Shown in pieces: positions 17,491-25,312 of a DNA stretch of 64,000 nt. The position numbers and the translations under genes were made by a program. The notes beneath the pieces were generated by a model. That model was not told where the DNA came from and ran no database searches. It saw only the letters and a program-made list of their open reading frames with translations. Position 1 is the first letter of the stretch; every line of letters begins with the position of its first letter. Origin of the DNA: Halovivax limisalsi (lineage in GTDB: Archaea > Halobacteriota > Halobacteria > Halobacteriales > Natrialbaceae); assembly GCF_023093535.1 (NCBI RefSeq), contig NZ_CP095757.1:2790001-2854000 (forward strand), written 5' to 3'.

Positions 17491-19256
17491 GGGGCCCGTC
17501 CGGACCGGATCCACCTCCGTCCGAACCGAACGTCCTCCTGATCGTCGTCGACGCCTGTCGTGCCGACGCGCTCGGGCCGTACGGCGCAAGCGTATTCGAC
17601 CGCCGGGGAGAGCCGGGATCGGACGCTTCGCATCGCCCCGCGGAAACGCCAGCGGCGGCGTCGCTCGCGGCCGGCGGGACCGTCTTCCGCCGCGCGATCT
17701 CCCCGGCTCCGTGGACGTTGCCGAGCGCGACGAGCCTGCTCACCGGGCTGGATCCCGCCGAACACGGGGCAACCTCGCTGCGCTACGAGTACGACGGCGA
17801 CCGCGGGCGCCGCCCCCTCCAGCAGGCCCTCTCTTCGGCGGGCTACCGGACGATCCACCTCTCGCCCAAAACGTGGATCGGCGACTGGCTCCCGCAGGGG
17901 TCCGGATTCGATCGCGTCGACGAGTTCACCGGGCCCGACCACCGCCGCTTCGAGGGCGGCCGAGACGTCCGCGAGCTCTCCCGGGGCGTGGCCCGCGGGC
18001 CTCGGTGGTACGCGACGGTGATCCGACGCGCGCTGGCCGCCGACGCACCGCTGCGCAGCCTCGGGAACGCCGCGGCGTTCAAACTGTCGGAGGCGACGGG
18101 GGACGCCTGGCTGGACGACGTCCGCGCGTCCGAGCGGGCGGTCCGGCTCGCCGACGAGCGATTCGCCGAGGCGGCCGCGAATCCCGACGGTCGGCCGTTC
18201 TTCATGTACGTCCACCTCATGGACCCGCACCTGCCGTTCTACGTCCCGGCGGACCACCGGACGGACGCGGTGCGCCCGCCGGGCTGTGACGACTACGCCG
18301 ACGAACGCCGGTACCTGGCGTCGCTGATGGATGATCTCTGGGCGATCCGCACCGGTGACCGACGCCTCTCGCCCGACGAGGTGACGTACCTGCGAACGCG
18401 CTACGCCGACGAGGTTCGGTACGCCGATCGCGCGGTCGGGCGGTTGCTCGACTCCCTGAACGAGCGCGGATTGTCCGACCGGACCGTGGTCGTGCTCACC
18501 GGCGACCACGGCGAACACCTCGGGGAGCGCGTCGTCGCGAGCGACTCCCGCGACGGCGCCGAGGCGACAGAACGAACCCGCGACGGGACGGAGCGGACCC
18601 TCCTCGACCATCAGGCGTCGATCCGCCTTCCCCTCTTGCGCGTCCCCCTCGTCGCGCGCTACCCGGGCGTCTTCGACGGCGGGGAGCGGACGGACCTCGT
18701 ACAACCCCACTACGTGGCGGAGACGGTCCGGGCGCTCGCCGGGCTCGAGTACGATCCGTCGCGGTCGTTGCTACCGGACGACGATCACCGGAGCGTCGCC
18801 CGGGCGTCGTACGAGGGCGTCGTGCGATCGCACCCGCCCGACGGCGTCCCGACCGAGAAGCTGTTTCGTCGGCGCCGAACCGCCGTTCTCGGCCGGTGGA
18901 AACTCGATCTCGTCGTCGGCGACCGGTCCGGACCGTCGGAGTCGACCGCGACGACCGGAACCGTCGGATCGGCCGGAACGGGCGACAGCGCTCGCTTCCG
19001 TGCGAGTCGGATCGACTGGGGCGCGAACGAGGCGGAAACCGTGCCCCTCGACGCGATCCCAGACGACGTCCGAACCCGTCTCGAGGACGCGCTCGGGACG
19101 ATCGACGCCAGCGCGACGGACGACGCGGAGTCGGCGGACGAGGGAAGCGGCGGTGACGCTGCCGTTGATCGAACCGGATCCGACGCGGGGGACGCCGACG
19201 AGCGAGATATCCCCGCCGGCGTCGAAGATCGCCTCTCCCAACTCGGGTACCGGTGA
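17487..19256 (+). CDS. Sulfatase / alkaline-phosphatase-superfamily enzyme
   Basis: 589 residues. 'NVLLIVVDACRADALGPYG' gives the first metal-binding Asp; 'MDPHLPFYVP' and 'LTGDHGEHLGE' give the others. The catalytic position reads 'PWTLPSATSLLTG', so Thr77 takes the place of the Cys or Ser that becomes formylglycine in true sulfatases (C-x-P-S-R). A Thr nucleophile occurs in phosphoglycerol and phosphoethanolamine transferases of this superfamily, so phosphoryl transfer to a glycan is possible. There is no signal peptide or membrane helix. Low-complexity acidic stretches lie near 18,540-18,600 and at the C terminus. I chose the ATG at 17487, overlapping the GT2 stop; the frame upstream of it is not coding. 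Confidence 0.85.
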   Translation: MRGPSGPDPPPSEPNVLLIVVDACRADALGPYGASVFDRRGEPGSDASHRPAETPAAASLAAGGTVFRRAISPAPWTLPSATSLLTGLDPAEHGATSLRYEYDGDRGRRPLQQALSSAGYRTIHLSPKTWIGDWLPQGSGFDRVDEFTGPDHRRFEGGRDVRELSRGVARGPRWYATVIRRALAADAPLRSLGNAAAFKLSEATGDAWLDDVRASERAVRLADERFAEAAANPDGRPFFMYVHLMDPHLPFYVPADHRTDAVRPPGCDDYADERRYLASLMDDLWAIRTGDRRLSPDEVTYLRTRYADEVRYADRAVGRLLDSLNERGLSDRTVVVLTGDHGEHLGERVVASDSRDGAEATERTRDGTERTLLDHQASIRLPLLRVPLVARYPGVFDGGERTDLVQPHYVAETVRALAGLEYDPSRSLLPDDDHRSVARASYEGVVRSHPPDGVPTEKLFRRRRTAVLGRWKLDLVVGDRSGPSESTATTGTVGSAGTGDSARFRASRIDWGANEAETVPLDAIPDDVRTRLEDALGTIDASATDDAESADEGSGGDAAVDRTGSDAGDADERDIPAGVEDRLSQLGYR

Positions 19257-20614
19257 CGATGCGTATCTGTCTGCTCTCCGACGGCTACCCGCCGTGGGAT
19301 GCCGGCGGTGCCCAGACCATCACCGCCCGGCTGGCCGAGGGGTACGTCGACAACGGGCACGACGCACACGTAATCACGACGGTCGACGACCGGGCGGACC
19401 GCGGTCGATCGATCGAGAACGGCGTCGTCGTCCATCGGGTGTGGACGCCCCGGCCGCGCTGCGTACTCCCGTACCTCACGCTACGAAATCCGCTGGTCGC
19501 CGACGCGCTTCCGGGGCTTCTCACCGACATCGCACCCGACGTCGTCCACGCGCACAACGTCCACTACCTCTCCAACGAGAGCCTCCGAATCGCGGACGAA
19601 CGCGGCCTCCCCGTCGTGAAGACGTTCCACGACGCGGGAACCGTCTCCTACGGCGAACTCACGACCGTGGCCGACCGCGCCCCTGACGGATTCGCGGACG
19701 ACGCCGACGCTCCGGCGCTCCCGGACTCGGCGTACAAAGTCTCGCCGGTCGAGCAGGCGCTCGAACAGAAGCTCCGCTACGTCCCGATTCGCAACCCTGC
19801 CAACCGTCGCTGCCTCTCCCGGTGCGTCGACGTCGGGATCGCCGTCAGCAGGGCGCTCCGACGAGGACTGGCCGTCAACGGCGTCGACTGTTCGCGGGTG
19901 ATCCACAACGGAGTCGACGCCGCACGGTTCGATCGCGAAGCGGACGTCGCGGCCCCCGCGGAGGCCGAGTTCCGCCGCCGACACGGGCTCGGCGACGGCC
20001 CGTTCGTCTGCTTCGCCGGCCGAACGAGCTACGAGAAGGGCGCGGCCCACCTCGCCGCCGCGTTCGCAGACCTCGTCGAGAACCGAGGAGCCGAAAGCGA
20101 GAACGGCCTCACGAACGCACGGCTCCTCGTGACCGGCGACGATAGCTACGTGGCGGACATGCGCCGCATCGCCGGTCCGGCCGCCGATCGCATCGTCGCG
20201 ACCGGGTGGATCCCCCGACCGGCCCTCCGAACCGCGCTGCGGTCGGCTCGCGTCGTCGCCTCGCCCGCCGTCTACCTCGATCCGTTCCCGACCGTCAACC
20301 TCGAGGCGTTCGCGGCCGGGACGCCCGTCGTGACGACGGCGTTCGGCGGCGCGTCCGAACTCGTCGACGACGGCGTCGACGGACGAATCGTCGATCCGCG
20401 CGACGTGCGGGCGCTCGCCGACGCGCTCGGGCCGATCCTCGGAGACGCCGATCGCGCGTCCGCCTGCGGGGCTAGCGGCCGCGAGAAGGTTCGCGATCGC
20501 TTCACCCTCGACGCGCAGGTCGAGGCGTACCTGGAAGTGCTCGAAGCGGTTCGTTGGGGCCAGAGACCACCCGACGAGGAGGGAACGACGCCTCCTCACG
20601 AAAGCAAGTGGTAG
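19253..20614 (+). CDS. Family 4 glycosyltransferase
   Basis: 453 residues, GT-B fold. The N-terminal domain has 'GGAQTITARLAEGY' and 'DVVHAHNVHYL'; the C-terminal domain has 'FAGRTSYEKGAAHLAAAF' and 'VYLDPFPTVNLEAFAAGTPVV', the usual donor-binding Glu motif, then 'GGASELVDDGVDG'. Likely a retaining transferase using a nucleotide sugar at the inner membrane face. The start is GTG at 19253, overlapping the previous stop (GTGA), with an ATG two codons later as alternative. It is the last gene of the operon that begins at 16241; a new TATA box follows its stop at once. Confidence 0.92.
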   Translation: MTMRICLLSDGYPPWDAGGAQTITARLAEGYVDNGHDAHVITTVDDRADRGRSIENGVVVHRVWTPRPRCVLPYLTLRNPLVADALPGLLTDIAPDVVHAHNVHYLSNESLRIADERGLPVVKTFHDAGTVSYGELTTVADRAPDGFADDADAPALPDSAYKVSPVEQALEQKLRYVPIRNPANRRCLSRCVDVGIAVSRALRRGLAVNGVDCSRVIHNGVDAARFDREADVAAPAEAEFRRRHGLGDGPFVCFAGRTSYEKGAAHLAAAFADLVENRGAESENGLTNARLLVTGDDSYVADMRRIAGPAADRIVATGWIPRPALRTALRSARVVASPAVYLDPFPTVNLEAFAAGTPVVTTAFGGASELVDDGVDGRIVDPRDVRALADALGPILGDADRASACGASGREKVRDRFTLDAQVEAYLEVLEAVRWGQRPPDEEGTTPPHESKW

Positions 20615-20615
20615 C

Positions 20616-20621
20616 TATTTA
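20616..20621 (+). promoter_or_regulatory. TATA box of the leader-ORF / ino1 transcript
   Basis: TATTTA begins one base after the preceding TAG stop and is centred 27 bases before the ATG at 20646. This is the spacing for a leaderless transcript that begins at the leader ORF, not at ino1. Confidence 0.55.
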
Positions 20622-20645
20622 CAGACGCGCGGTGTCGACGTACGC

Positions 20646-20753
20646 ATGGATTTCGTTCCGAGCCTTCGGTCGACGGAGCAAAGTCGTCGCGCATCGGCGA
20701 TCGATCCGACCGGTCGAGCGAGCGCATCCGTCGAACGGGGTGACCGGCGGTGA
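20646..20753 (+). CDS. 35-codon leaderless leader ORF (FVPS-STEQ-RR family)
   Basis: ATG at 20646, 35 codons, TGA overlapping the GTG start of ino1 (GTGA). The peptide begins MDFVPSLRSTEQSRR; a second leader at 23799 begins MAFVPSAPSTEQLRR, 11 of 15 residues identical. Codons for shared residues differ sharply (Ser6 AGC/TCA, Arg15 CGC/AGG, Arg14 CGT/CGG), which points to selection on the peptide and not on the DNA. The rest is Ala/Ser/Arg-rich and not conserved. No signal peptide or membrane helix. A role as a translation-coupled leader that regulates the downstream gene, or as a small protein in its own right, is inferred. Confidence 0.65.
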   Translation: MDFVPSLRSTEQSRRASAIDPTGRASASVERGDRR

Positions 20754-21991
20754 CCGACGTCGGCGTCTGGTTCGTCGGCGCTCGGGGGAACATCGCGACG
20801 ACGGCGATCGTCGGCGCGCTGGCCATCGCCCGGGGCGAAACGGCCACGACGGGGATGGTCACCGAGCGACCGCCCTGCGAGACGCTCGACCTGCCGGACG
20901 TCGGCGACCTGACCTTCGCCGGTCACGACATTCGGAATCGCAGCCTCCGCGACGCCGCCGAACGGCTCGAAGCCGGCGGTGGCGTTCCGTCGAACGACAC
21001 GATAGAGGCGGTCGCGGACGAACTCGAGACGATCGACGAGCGCGTGTGCCGCGGGACGGCGCTGAACTGCGGGCCCCGGGTGAGGGAACTGGCCGACGGT
21101 CCCCCGCTCGAGGCGGACCGATCGGTCGCCGAGATCGTCGAACGGCTCCGCGACGACTACGCCGCGTTTCGCGACCGCCACGATCTCGATCGGGTGATCG
21201 TCGTCAACGTCGCCTCGACCGAACCCGAGCTGTCGAACCCGAAACGCTACGCCGATCGGGCGGCGATCGAACGGGCGATCGAAGCGGACGACCGCGAGCT
21301 GCCCGCGAGTTCGCTCTACGCGTACGCCGCGCTCGCCGACGGGCACCCCTACGCGAACTTCACGCCGAGTCCCGGCAGTTCCCTCGGCGGGCTGCGTGAA
21401 CTCGCCGTCGACGAGGACGTCCCCCACACGGGCGCGGACGGGAAAACCGGCGAATCGCTCGTGAAGGCGGCGCTCGCCCCGATGTTCGCCGGGCGGAATC
21501 TGCGCGTCATGAGCTGGGAGGCCCACAACGTCCTCGGGAACACGGACGGCCACGTCCTCGAAGACGATCGGAACAAGGCCGGAAAACTGGCGAGTAAAGG
21601 GGGAATTCTCGACGGGATACTCCCGGAGATCGACCACGATCGCGTTCGAATCGACTACACGCCGTCGCTCGGCGACTGGAAGACCGCCTGGGACTACGTC
21701 CACTTCGAGGGCTTCCTGGAGACGGAGATGAAAATGCAGTTCACGTGGGAGGGCTCCGACTCGGCGCTGGCGGCGCCGCTGACGCTCGACCTCGCGCGCC
21801 TGCTCTCCCACGCCGACGAGCGGGGCGAGTCCGGCCTCCAGCGCCACCTCGCCTCGTTTTTCAAGGCCCCGGTCGACGTCGACGAGCACGACCTCTCCCG
21901 ACAGCTCGACATGCTGTCCGAGTACGTCGAGGAGCGGACGGGGGAGCGTCCCGGCGAACCGTTGCCGTCCCCTGAAGCGCGAACCGATTGA
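20750..21991 (+). CDS. ino1: myo-Inositol-1-phosphate synthase
   Basis: 413 residues. It converts glucose 6-phosphate to L-myo-inositol 1-phosphate with NAD. The Rossmann start 'VGVWFVGARGNIATTAIVGA' is followed by 'NVASTEPEL', 'YAALADGHPYANFTPSPG' and the core 'DGKTGESLVKAALAPMFAGRNLRVMSWEAHNVLGN', shown here only in part as evidence: 'GADGKTGESLVKAALAP'. The second half has 'GFLETEMKMQFTWEGSDS'. The product could feed archaetidylinositol lipids or inositol-containing glycans or solutes; the island setting favours a surface role. The start is GTG at 20750, overlapped by the leader ORF, with GGCGG just upstream. Confidence 0.93.
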   Translation: MTDVGVWFVGARGNIATTAIVGALAIARGETATTGMVTERPPCETLDLPDVGDLTFAGHDIRNRSLRDAAERLEAGGGVPSNDTIEAVADELETIDERVCRGTALNCGPRVRELADGPPLEADRSVAEIVERLRDDYAAFRDRHDLDRVIVVNVASTEPELSNPKRYADRAAIERAIEADDRELPASSLYAYAALADGHPYANFTPSPGSSLGGLRELAVDEDVPHTGADGKTGESLVKAALAPMFAGRNLRVMSWEAHNVLGNTDGHVLEDDRNKAGKLASKGGILDGILPEIDHDRVRIDYTPSLGDWKTAWDYVHFEGFLETEMKMQFTWEGSDSALAAPLTLDLARLLSHADERGESGLQRHLASFFKAPVDVDEHDLSRQLDMLSEYVEERTGERPGEPLPSPEARTD

Positions 21992-22051
21992 CGGTGGTTC
22001 CGACGGGCGGCGGGAACGGGCGGTCGTATCGTCGGTTCGTTCGTCCTCCCG

Positions 22052-23524
22052 CTAGTGCACCGCCCGGACCGGTTCGTCGGCGCCGAGGAAGCCGCGAGCG
22101 GCGAGCGCGGCCGCGACGACGGTCCTCCGAGCGCGCCGGTCCTGGGCCAGCAGGAGCGTCAGGTACGTGGCGACGCCCAGAGCGCTAACGAGCGCGACTT
22201 CACCCGGCCCGGGGGCGGAGCCGAGCCGGGTGAGTCCGGCCACGACGGCGGCCATCCCCGCGGCGCTTCGAAACTGGATCCGGAGCGGGTCGGGGAATCG
22301 AGGGACGGTCGCACCGTTCCGGCGGAGCGCCCTGTGGAGGCGATCCCAGCGGAGCGACTCCGCGGCGATCGTCGCCGCGATCACGCCGATCGGACCGACG
22401 GTCAGGACGAGGGGGACCCCGAGCGCGAAATTGACGGCGACGGTCACCGCCGAGATTCTGAAGGCGGTGTCCGGTCGCCCCATCCCCTTGACGGCGCTGT
22501 CGAGGGGTTCTCGCTGGGTCTGGAGGATCCGATAGACGGCGATCCCCCCGAGCAAGGGGACGGTCGCCGCGTACGCCGAGCCGTAGATCGCCTCGACGAC
22601 GGCGTCGCCGAGGAAGACGACGATCACGAGCAGCGGGATCGCGATCGCGCTCGTGTAGGAGATCGCGGCCGTGACGGTCTCGCCGATCGCGAGATCCCTG
22701 CTCGACAGATCGCTAACTTTGCTGATGAGCCCGTCCATCACGACGCCCGAGACGAGCGTCGCCAGTCCCGTCACCGAGAGGGCGACCTCGTAGAAGCCGA
22801 CCGACGCCGTCAATCCGACCCACCCGAGAAGGAAGACGTCGAACCGGGTGTAGGCCTTCCCGACGATGTTCGTGGGGACGTTGTACCTCGCGTACTCCCA
22901 GACGCGGACCGCCGTTGCCCGGGTCGGGACCGCAGGTCGAAGTCCGAGGAGCCAGAAGAGGACGGGCAGGAAACACAGGGTTGCGACGACGAATCCCGCG
23001 GTCATCCCCGTCACGCCGAAGCCGAGGACGACGAGTCCGAACTGGAGGACGGTCTTCAGCACCTCCCGACCCAGGTCGATCCAGTGGGTGACGCCGAACC
23101 GTCCCGTTCCCGCGAGCAGGAACTGGAGCGGGAGGAACGTCGACATCGAGACGAAGAGCGCGACGGCGAGGACGGGCGCGTTCGGGATCCCGGTGTACGC
23201 GATCAGGAGGTCGCGACCGACGAACGCGAGGGTCGCGGCGACGGTCCCGCAGGCGACGGTCGCGCCGAGGGTCAGCCCGAGGAGCTCCTCGTTCGACGTG
23301 TCCACCTCCGCGAGGCGCTTCTGGCACGCCCCGCCCAGGCCGTGCGGGACGCGGTTCGCGAACTGGACGACCGAGAGCAGGAGGAAGAAGCCCCCGAACA
23401 CCGCTGGACCGAGCTCGCGGGCGAAGTACGCGGTGGCCGCGAAGCCGAACAGGTACATCGCCAGCCTCGCAGCTACCCCTTTGAGCGTTTCGCGGCCGAA
23501 CGAAACGTCGTCTGGCGTGGTCAT
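22052..23524 (-). CDS. Polysaccharide flippase (Wzx/MOP superfamily)
   Basis: 490 residues with about 12-14 hydrophobic helices along the whole length. 'GFAATAYFARELGPAVFGGFFLLLSVV' near the N terminus is the typical opening of Wzx/RfbX-type flippases, and 'VGKAYTRFDVFLLGWVGLTASVGFYEVALSV' is the matching central segment (shown partly: 'RFDVFLLGWVGL'). It would move a lipid-linked glycan across the membrane. I start at ATG 23524 (MTTPDDVSFG), which places the first helix normally; a GTG 29 codons upstream is possible but adds a non-conserved extension. It is flanked by divergent and convergent glycan genes. Confidence 0.9.
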   Translation of the reverse strand: MTTPDDVSFGRETLKGVAARLAMYLFGFAATAYFARELGPAVFGGFFLLLSVVQFANRVPHGLGGACQKRLAEVDTSNEELLGLTLGATVACGTVAATLAFVGRDLLIAYTGIPNAPVLAVALFVSMSTFLPLQFLLAGTGRFGVTHWIDLGREVLKTVLQFGLVVLGFGVTGMTAGFVVATLCFLPVLFWLLGLRPAVPTRATAVRVWEYARYNVPTNIVGKAYTRFDVFLLGWVGLTASVGFYEVALSVTGLATLVSGVVMDGLISKVSDLSSRDLAIGETVTAAISYTSAIAIPLLVIVVFLGDAVVEAIYGSAYAATVPLLGGIAVYRILQTQREPLDSAVKGMGRPDTAFRISAVTVAVNFALGVPLVLTVGPIGVIAATIAAESLRWDRLHRALRRNGATVPRFPDPLRIQFRSAAGMAAVVAGLTRLGSAPGPGEVALVSALGVATYLTLLLAQDRRARRTVVAAALAARGFLGADEPVRAVH

Positions 23525-23769
23525 TATCGCCTCGTTGCCCGGAGCCAACGATCCGCTACTCCGGGACAGCGGTTGATTACCGTCGACGAATCGGTGCGCG
23601 GCACACCCCACCTCGGGGGATGCCCGTTGAGAACTTTCCGGTCACCGTCGGCCGTGCGAGTCGGTCACGTTCCGACGTTAGACAGGTAATTCGGCGTTAC
23701 CCATCACGCGTCCGACGGAACGGGTTCTGAGCGACGAGTTCGTTCAGGAACGGAGAGGGGCGTGACAGC
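23525..23769. other. Intergenic region before the second leader ORF
   Basis: The 372 bases between the flippase and the next glycosyltransferase hold a TATA box and a leader ORF at the right end (listed separately). The left 245 bases show no gene, clear repeat or RNA structure; they should hold the divergent flippase promoter, but no strong TATA box stands out. Confidence 0.45.
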
Positions 23770-23774
23770 TATAA
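23770..23774 (+). promoter_or_regulatory. TATA box of the leader-ORF / GT4 transcript
   Basis: TATAA is centred 27 bases before the ATG at 23799, the same spacing as for the leader at 20646. It implies a leaderless mRNA whose first codon is that of the leader ORF. Confidence 0.6.
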
Positions 23775-23798
23775 GCGATCGAACGGCGTGGAGTGGCC

Positions 23799-23900
23799 AT
23801 GGCGTTCGTTCCGTCAGCTCCGTCGACGGAGCAACTGCGGAGGGAGGAGACGAACGGGGCCGGGACGGAGTTCGACGACGGACGGGTTTCGTTCCCATGA
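23799..23900 (+). CDS. 33-codon leaderless leader ORF (FVPS-STEQ-RR family)
   Basis: ATG at 23799, 33 codons, ending in TGA inside the ATGA that starts the glycosyltransferase at 23897. It begins MAFVPSAPSTEQLRR, matching the leader before ino1 at 11 of 15 positions, while the C-terminal halves differ (acidic here, Ser/Arg-rich there). Shared residues use different codons, so the similarity is at peptide level. The small size, exact TATA spacing and overlap with the next start suggest a translated leader or small protein. No domain recognised. Confidence 0.65.
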   Translation: MAFVPSAPSTEQLRREETNGAGTEFDDGRVSFP

Positions 23901-25312
23901 GAATCCTGCTCGCCGCCCACGCCCTCCCGCCGGCTACCCGCGGGGGAACCGAACTGTACACCGTCCGCCTCGCCGAAAAATTCGCCGCCCGAGGACACGC
24001 CGTGACCGTCGCCGCACCGCGAGGTGCGGACGCCACCGTCGAGGGGGCCACCGTCGTCGAACTCCCGGACGCCGCCCCTCGACCCGAAGACGGCGTCGGC
24101 CTCTCCCGCGCCGCGGGCGTCGAGCAACCCGAAATCGACGACGCCGTCTCGACCCTGTTCGACGAGGGCAGTTCGACGGCGGATATCGTCCACCTCCAGC
24201 ACTTCAAAGGACTATCGTCGGGAATTCCGTCCCTGTGCGCCGACCGCGGCGTCCCGTGCATCGCGACGCTCCACGATTTCTGGACGCTCTGCCACCGCGA
24301 GCAACTCAGGAAACCCGACGGCACGCCGTGTTCCGGTCCGACGTCGATCGCCAAGTGCGCGGAGTGCTACGCGGACGCGGTCGCGCGGTTCGCGGCCGAA
24401 TCGTCGGACGGGACCGACGCGGAGCGGATCCGCCCCGGCCTCGAGTCCGGTTTCGCCGATGCCGTGGCGCGCCGAACGCGCGGCCTCCGCCGAGCGCTCG
24501 GCGACTGCGACCGCCTCGTGTCGCCGTCCCGGTATCTGCGGGACGTCTTCGTCGACTTCGGATTCGATTCGGCTCGAATCGTGCATCGACGGAACGGAAT
24601 CCGAACCGACGAGTTTCGCGGCTCGACGTTCGATGCCGACACGCCGCTCCAGATCGGGTACGCCGGCCGAATCGCCGAGTCGAAGGGAGTCCACCTGCTC
24701 GTGGAAGCGCTTGATCACATCTCGGCGGACGTCGACCTCCACGTCCACGGCAGCTTCTCCCCCGACGAGGAGCCGTACCACGCGAGCCTTCGGGACGCCG
24801 CGAGGCGAATCGAGGGGAGCGCGGAGCGGGATCGGATTCGGTTCCACGGCAGCTATCCCGATGCGCCCGCCGTCTTCGACGCGCTCGACGTCTTCGTCCT
24901 GCCCTCGATCTGGGTCGAGAACAGCCCGCTGGTGATCCAGGAGGCATTCGCCGCCGGCGTCCCCGTCGTCACCGGCGATCGCGGCGGGATGGCTGAACTC
25001 GTTACCCACGGCGACGACGGCCTCACCGTCCCCGTAGGCGACGTCGACGCGCTCGCCGAGGCGCTCGAGCGCCTCGCCGTCGATCCCGAACTCGTCCGGC
25101 GGCTCAGGGCCGGCGTCGAACCGCCGACAGAGCTGGACGACCACGCGACCGAACTGCTGGCGCTCTACCGCGAGCAGCTTAGAGCGGACGGGAGCGACGA
25201 GTCCGGCGGACGACCCGAAGGGCGAAACGAATCCGGCGGGAGGCAGTCCGCCGGAGCCGACGCGGCGGAGGAAAGCGAGAACCCGTACGGGACGAACCGG
25301 GATGACCCATGA
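23897..25312 (+). CDS. Family 4 glycosyltransferase with Cys-rich insert
   Basis: 471 residues, GT-B fold. 'MRILLAAHALPPATRGGTELYT' opens the N-terminal domain (shown in part: 'ATRGGTELYTVRLAEKFA'). 'LHDFWTLCHREQL' with later 'CSGP' and 'CAECYAD' is a Cys-bearing insert seen in a subgroup of GT4 enzymes. The donor domain has 'GYAGRIAESKGVHLLVEAL' and 'SIWVENSPLVIQEAFAAG'. The C-terminal 45 residues are a Gly/Glu/Arg-rich, probably disordered tail. The ATG at 23897 is chosen because the GT-B fold begins there and it overlaps the leader ORF stop. It overlaps the next gene by 4 bases. Confidence 0.92.
   Translation: MRILLAAHALPPATRGGTELYTVRLAEKFAARGHAVTVAAPRGADATVEGATVVELPDAAPRPEDGVGLSRAAGVEQPEIDDAVSTLFDEGSSTADIVHLQHFKGLSSGIPSLCADRGVPCIATLHDFWTLCHREQLRKPDGTPCSGPTSIAKCAECYADAVARFAAESSDGTDAERIRPGLESGFADAVARRTRGLRRALGDCDRLVSPSRYLRDVFVDFGFDSARIVHRRNGIRTDEFRGSTFDADTPLQIGYAGRIAESKGVHLLVEALDHISADVDLHVHGSFSPDEEPYHASLRDAARRIEGSAERDRIRFHGSYPDAPAVFDALDVFVLPSIWVENSPLVIQEAFAAGVPVVTGDRGGMAELVTHGDDGLTVPVGDVDALAEALERLAVDPELVRRLRAGVEPPTELDDHATELLALYREQLRADGSDESGGRPEGRNESGGRQSAGADAAEESENPYGTNRDDP

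Noticed and set aside
23525-23611. Longer N terminus for the flippase from a GTG at 23611
   Set aside because: The extra 29 residues are polar and not like a membrane-protein start; the ATG at 23524 places the first helix as usual for the family.
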